A DNA stretch of 64,000 nucleotides from Siniperca chuatsi. Taxonomy: Eukaryota; Chordata; Actinopteri; Centrarchiformes; Sinipercidae. The notes under the pieces were generated by a model. That model made no database searches. It was given only the letters and a program-made list of their open reading frames with translations, and had not been told where the DNA came from. The DNA lies in assembly GCF_020085105.1 (NCBI RefSeq), contig NC_058062.1, positions 4,366,945 to 4,430,944 of the forward strand. Reading direction: 5' to 3'. This document shows positions 62,518-64,000 of this stretch, piece after piece. The position numbers and the translations under genes are program-made. Within the stretch, counting starts at the first letter, position 1. Each line of letters begins with the position of its first letter.

Positions 62518-63090
62518 AAGTAATTGGAATTAGCCACCAACATATTTGTTCTTGTCACTGTTCTTTTAGTGGGGAATTGTGTTATTGTAGCAGAAGCTGA
62601 AAGCTCAAAAGTACCAGCCTATGAATAGTAAATGAAGGTAGCATTATCCCATTGGTAAATAATACATGGATACAAAGTATGTACAAACGTTTTAAACGTT
62701 TAATTGCTTTGAAAAATAGATTTGTTGTATATTTAATTCAGTACACAAAGACAAAGTCATGGCAAATAGAAATAAATTAACATCAAAAGAGTCAACAATT
62801 GCACGTGATAATAAATAAAAGGTATAAATATTATGCATCAAAATAACATCTAGGCCTACAATAAAATTAATGGAAATAGATAATAAAATATGGCACATGG
62901 AAAAAACACAGTTGCAAAATTGTTCACAAATAAATAAATCAAAAAATAAATTAACAGTCACTCAATAAAATAATTTCAAAATATAAATGTAAGAACATTT
63001 TGAGGTCATAATCAATTTATATCAGTTTGACTGATGAACTTGAGAGGTTTTGATTGATTCACACTTTCAATGCAACAGCTGATTCAGTGT

Positions 63091-63240
63091 TTAGAAATCA
63101 ATCTCTCTCATGTCAGTAGGTGTCCCGGCCCTTTCGTTCTCCACTTCTTCATCTTTCTCCATGGGGCCCTGCTGAAGCCCACTCCTCAGCCGCTGTCGGA
63201 GGGCATATTCGATCATCTCACTGTAGCACTGCAGCACTGC
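63091..63240 (-). CDS. ccndx: D-type cyclin, last coding exon
   Basis: Fifty codons after the acceptor TGCATCCTAG. AVLQCYSEMIEYALRQRL corresponds to the last helix of the second cyclin fold. An acidic linker leads to AGTPTDMREIDF and TAA at 63091-63093. TPTD is the D-cyclin degron: the equivalent Thr286 of cyclin D1 is phosphorylated by GSK3-type kinases to trigger export and turnover. The exon aligns with the fifth and last exon of CCND1-3. Confidence 0.85.
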   Translation of the reverse strand, partial: AVLQCYSEMIEYALRQRLRSGLQQGPMEKDEEVENERAGTPTDMREIDF

Positions 63241-63453
63241 CTAGGATGCAAGACATAGAGAAAATCTCTGATTTTTGTAATAGATGCAAGTCTCTTCCTG
63301 TATTTGGCATGACTATAATACAAACAGGTCCCTAAAAACACAAGTATTCTTAGTCTGCTTAAAACTGCAAACAACAAAAACCCTCATCCTAAATGTGATC
63401 AAATCATATCAAATCAAATTATGTACAGCATCAGACTTTGCAGGTGTACTCAC

Positions 63454-63780
63454 CAGGTCAGTCTGGCAGAGCTCCGCCAGTGCTTCACTCATAACCGCCA
63501 GGTGAGCGGGGCCCTTGTTGCCCAGACCTCGCAGGGCACAGTTCAGTGATGCTGCAGCAACAAGTGACGGTGGTGCTCCCAGGAAGCGGGAGTCACAGGC
63601 ACACATGGCAGCCAGCGTGTCGCTGTGCCGCCGCAGGGTGGAGAGCAGCCCCTCCTCAGAGTCACTGCTGTCTCCATCTCCTCTCTCCTCCACAGAGGCA
63701 AGAAAATGTGGGAGGAAGTCCTGCGGAGTCACTGCTGCTGTATCCCATCGCAGGGTGGCGAGGATGACACGCTCCATTTC
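63454..63780 (-). CDS. ccndx: D-type cyclin (probably cyclin Dx), penultimate coding exon
   Basis: CDK4/6-activating cyclin of the G1 phase. One open 109-codon exon after CCTCCTTTAG, ending CAGACTGACCTG/GTGAGT. EMERVILATLRWDTAAVTPQ, DFLPHFLASV, RRHSDTLAAMCACDSRFLGA and PPSLVAAASLNCALRGL match the D-cyclin second cyclin fold (cyclin D1: LKWNLAAMTPHDF, ALCATDVKFISNPPSM). The exon equals canonical exons 3 plus 4 fused. An acidic insert (GDGDSSDSEEG) is unusual. The N-terminal half with the LxCxE and CDK-binding exons is beyond the right edge. Divergence from CCND1-3 and linkage to ntf4/ppfia3/nucb1 suggest the fourth 2R cyclin D (ccndx). Family call firm; orthology inferred. Confidence 0.85.
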
Positions 63781-64000
63781 CTAAAGGAGGGAAGAGGGAA
63801 AATAAGTGCAATTATTGTGCAATGGTAAAACTGAGAATAGATATCATAAGGCATTTATTTATTGTTATATTGTGATAGATTTGACTGTTCTAGCTGACCA
63901 CATTACTAATTTACCCCAAAATAAATTCAAAATTGGATGAAAGCACCAGTATTGAATTGAAATATTGAGTTAAAACATTGTGATATTATTTTGAGAGCTG

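Overview
This is a vertebrate nuclear window, almost certainly from a ray-finned (probably percomorph) fish. Genes are split into many short exons with GT-AG introns, there are long CA/GT microsatellites, and most spacer and intron DNA is small non-autonomous DNA transposons, tRNA-type SINE copies and dead LINE fragments of kinds common in teleosts. There are no operons, CRISPR arrays or bacterial features. All coordinates, splice sites and reading frames were read by eye; family names rest on remembered protein families, and no database search was run.

Layout. (1) 1-401: apparent 3' end of an unrecognised plus-strand gene, with stop and polyadenylation signal. (2) 0.4-12.4 kb: no gene seen; repeats. 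(3) 12.4-20.85 kb: ntf4 (neurotrophin-4), plus strand, with a single coding exon at 18555-20015; a possible non-coding first exon ends at 12671. (4) 24.6-49.9 kb (transcript perhaps about 21.76-51.4 kb): ppfia3 (liprin-alpha-3), minus strand. Twenty-nine coding exons were reconstructed; they sum to 3711 bases and stay in frame, giving 1236 residues. ntf4 and ppfia3 are convergent. (5) 51.5-56.5 kb: spacer. (6) 56.5-62.2 kb: nucb1 (nucleobindin-1/calnuc), minus strand, 12 coding exons, 1359 bases, 452 residues. (7) 62.5-64 kb: last two coding exons of a D-type cyclin, minus strand, continuing beyond the right edge.

The set ntf4-ppfia3-nucb1 matches human 19q13.33, where NTF4, PPFIA3 and NUCB1 lie close together. 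Mammals have no cyclin D there, but the 2R-paralogous regions carry CCND1 (with PPFIA1), CCND2 (with NTF3) and CCND3. The cyclin here is therefore best read as the fourth 2R cyclin D, probably what is called cyclin Dx in frogs and fish. The genes do not form one pathway: ntf4 is a secreted Trk ligand, ppfia3 a presynaptic active-zone scaffold, nucb1 a Golgi/secretory calcium-binding protein, and the cyclin a CDK4/6 partner. Their association is ancestral linkage.

I found no previously undescribed multi-gene system. The points most worth a second look are the very long neurotrophin-4 prodomain with a repeated Asp-Tyr motif, an enlarged loop in its mature domain, a cyclin exon that looks like a fusion of canonical exons 3 and 4, a 640-bp foldback element in ppfia3 intron 1, microsatellites set against ppfia3 splice sites, and several nested transposon insertions.
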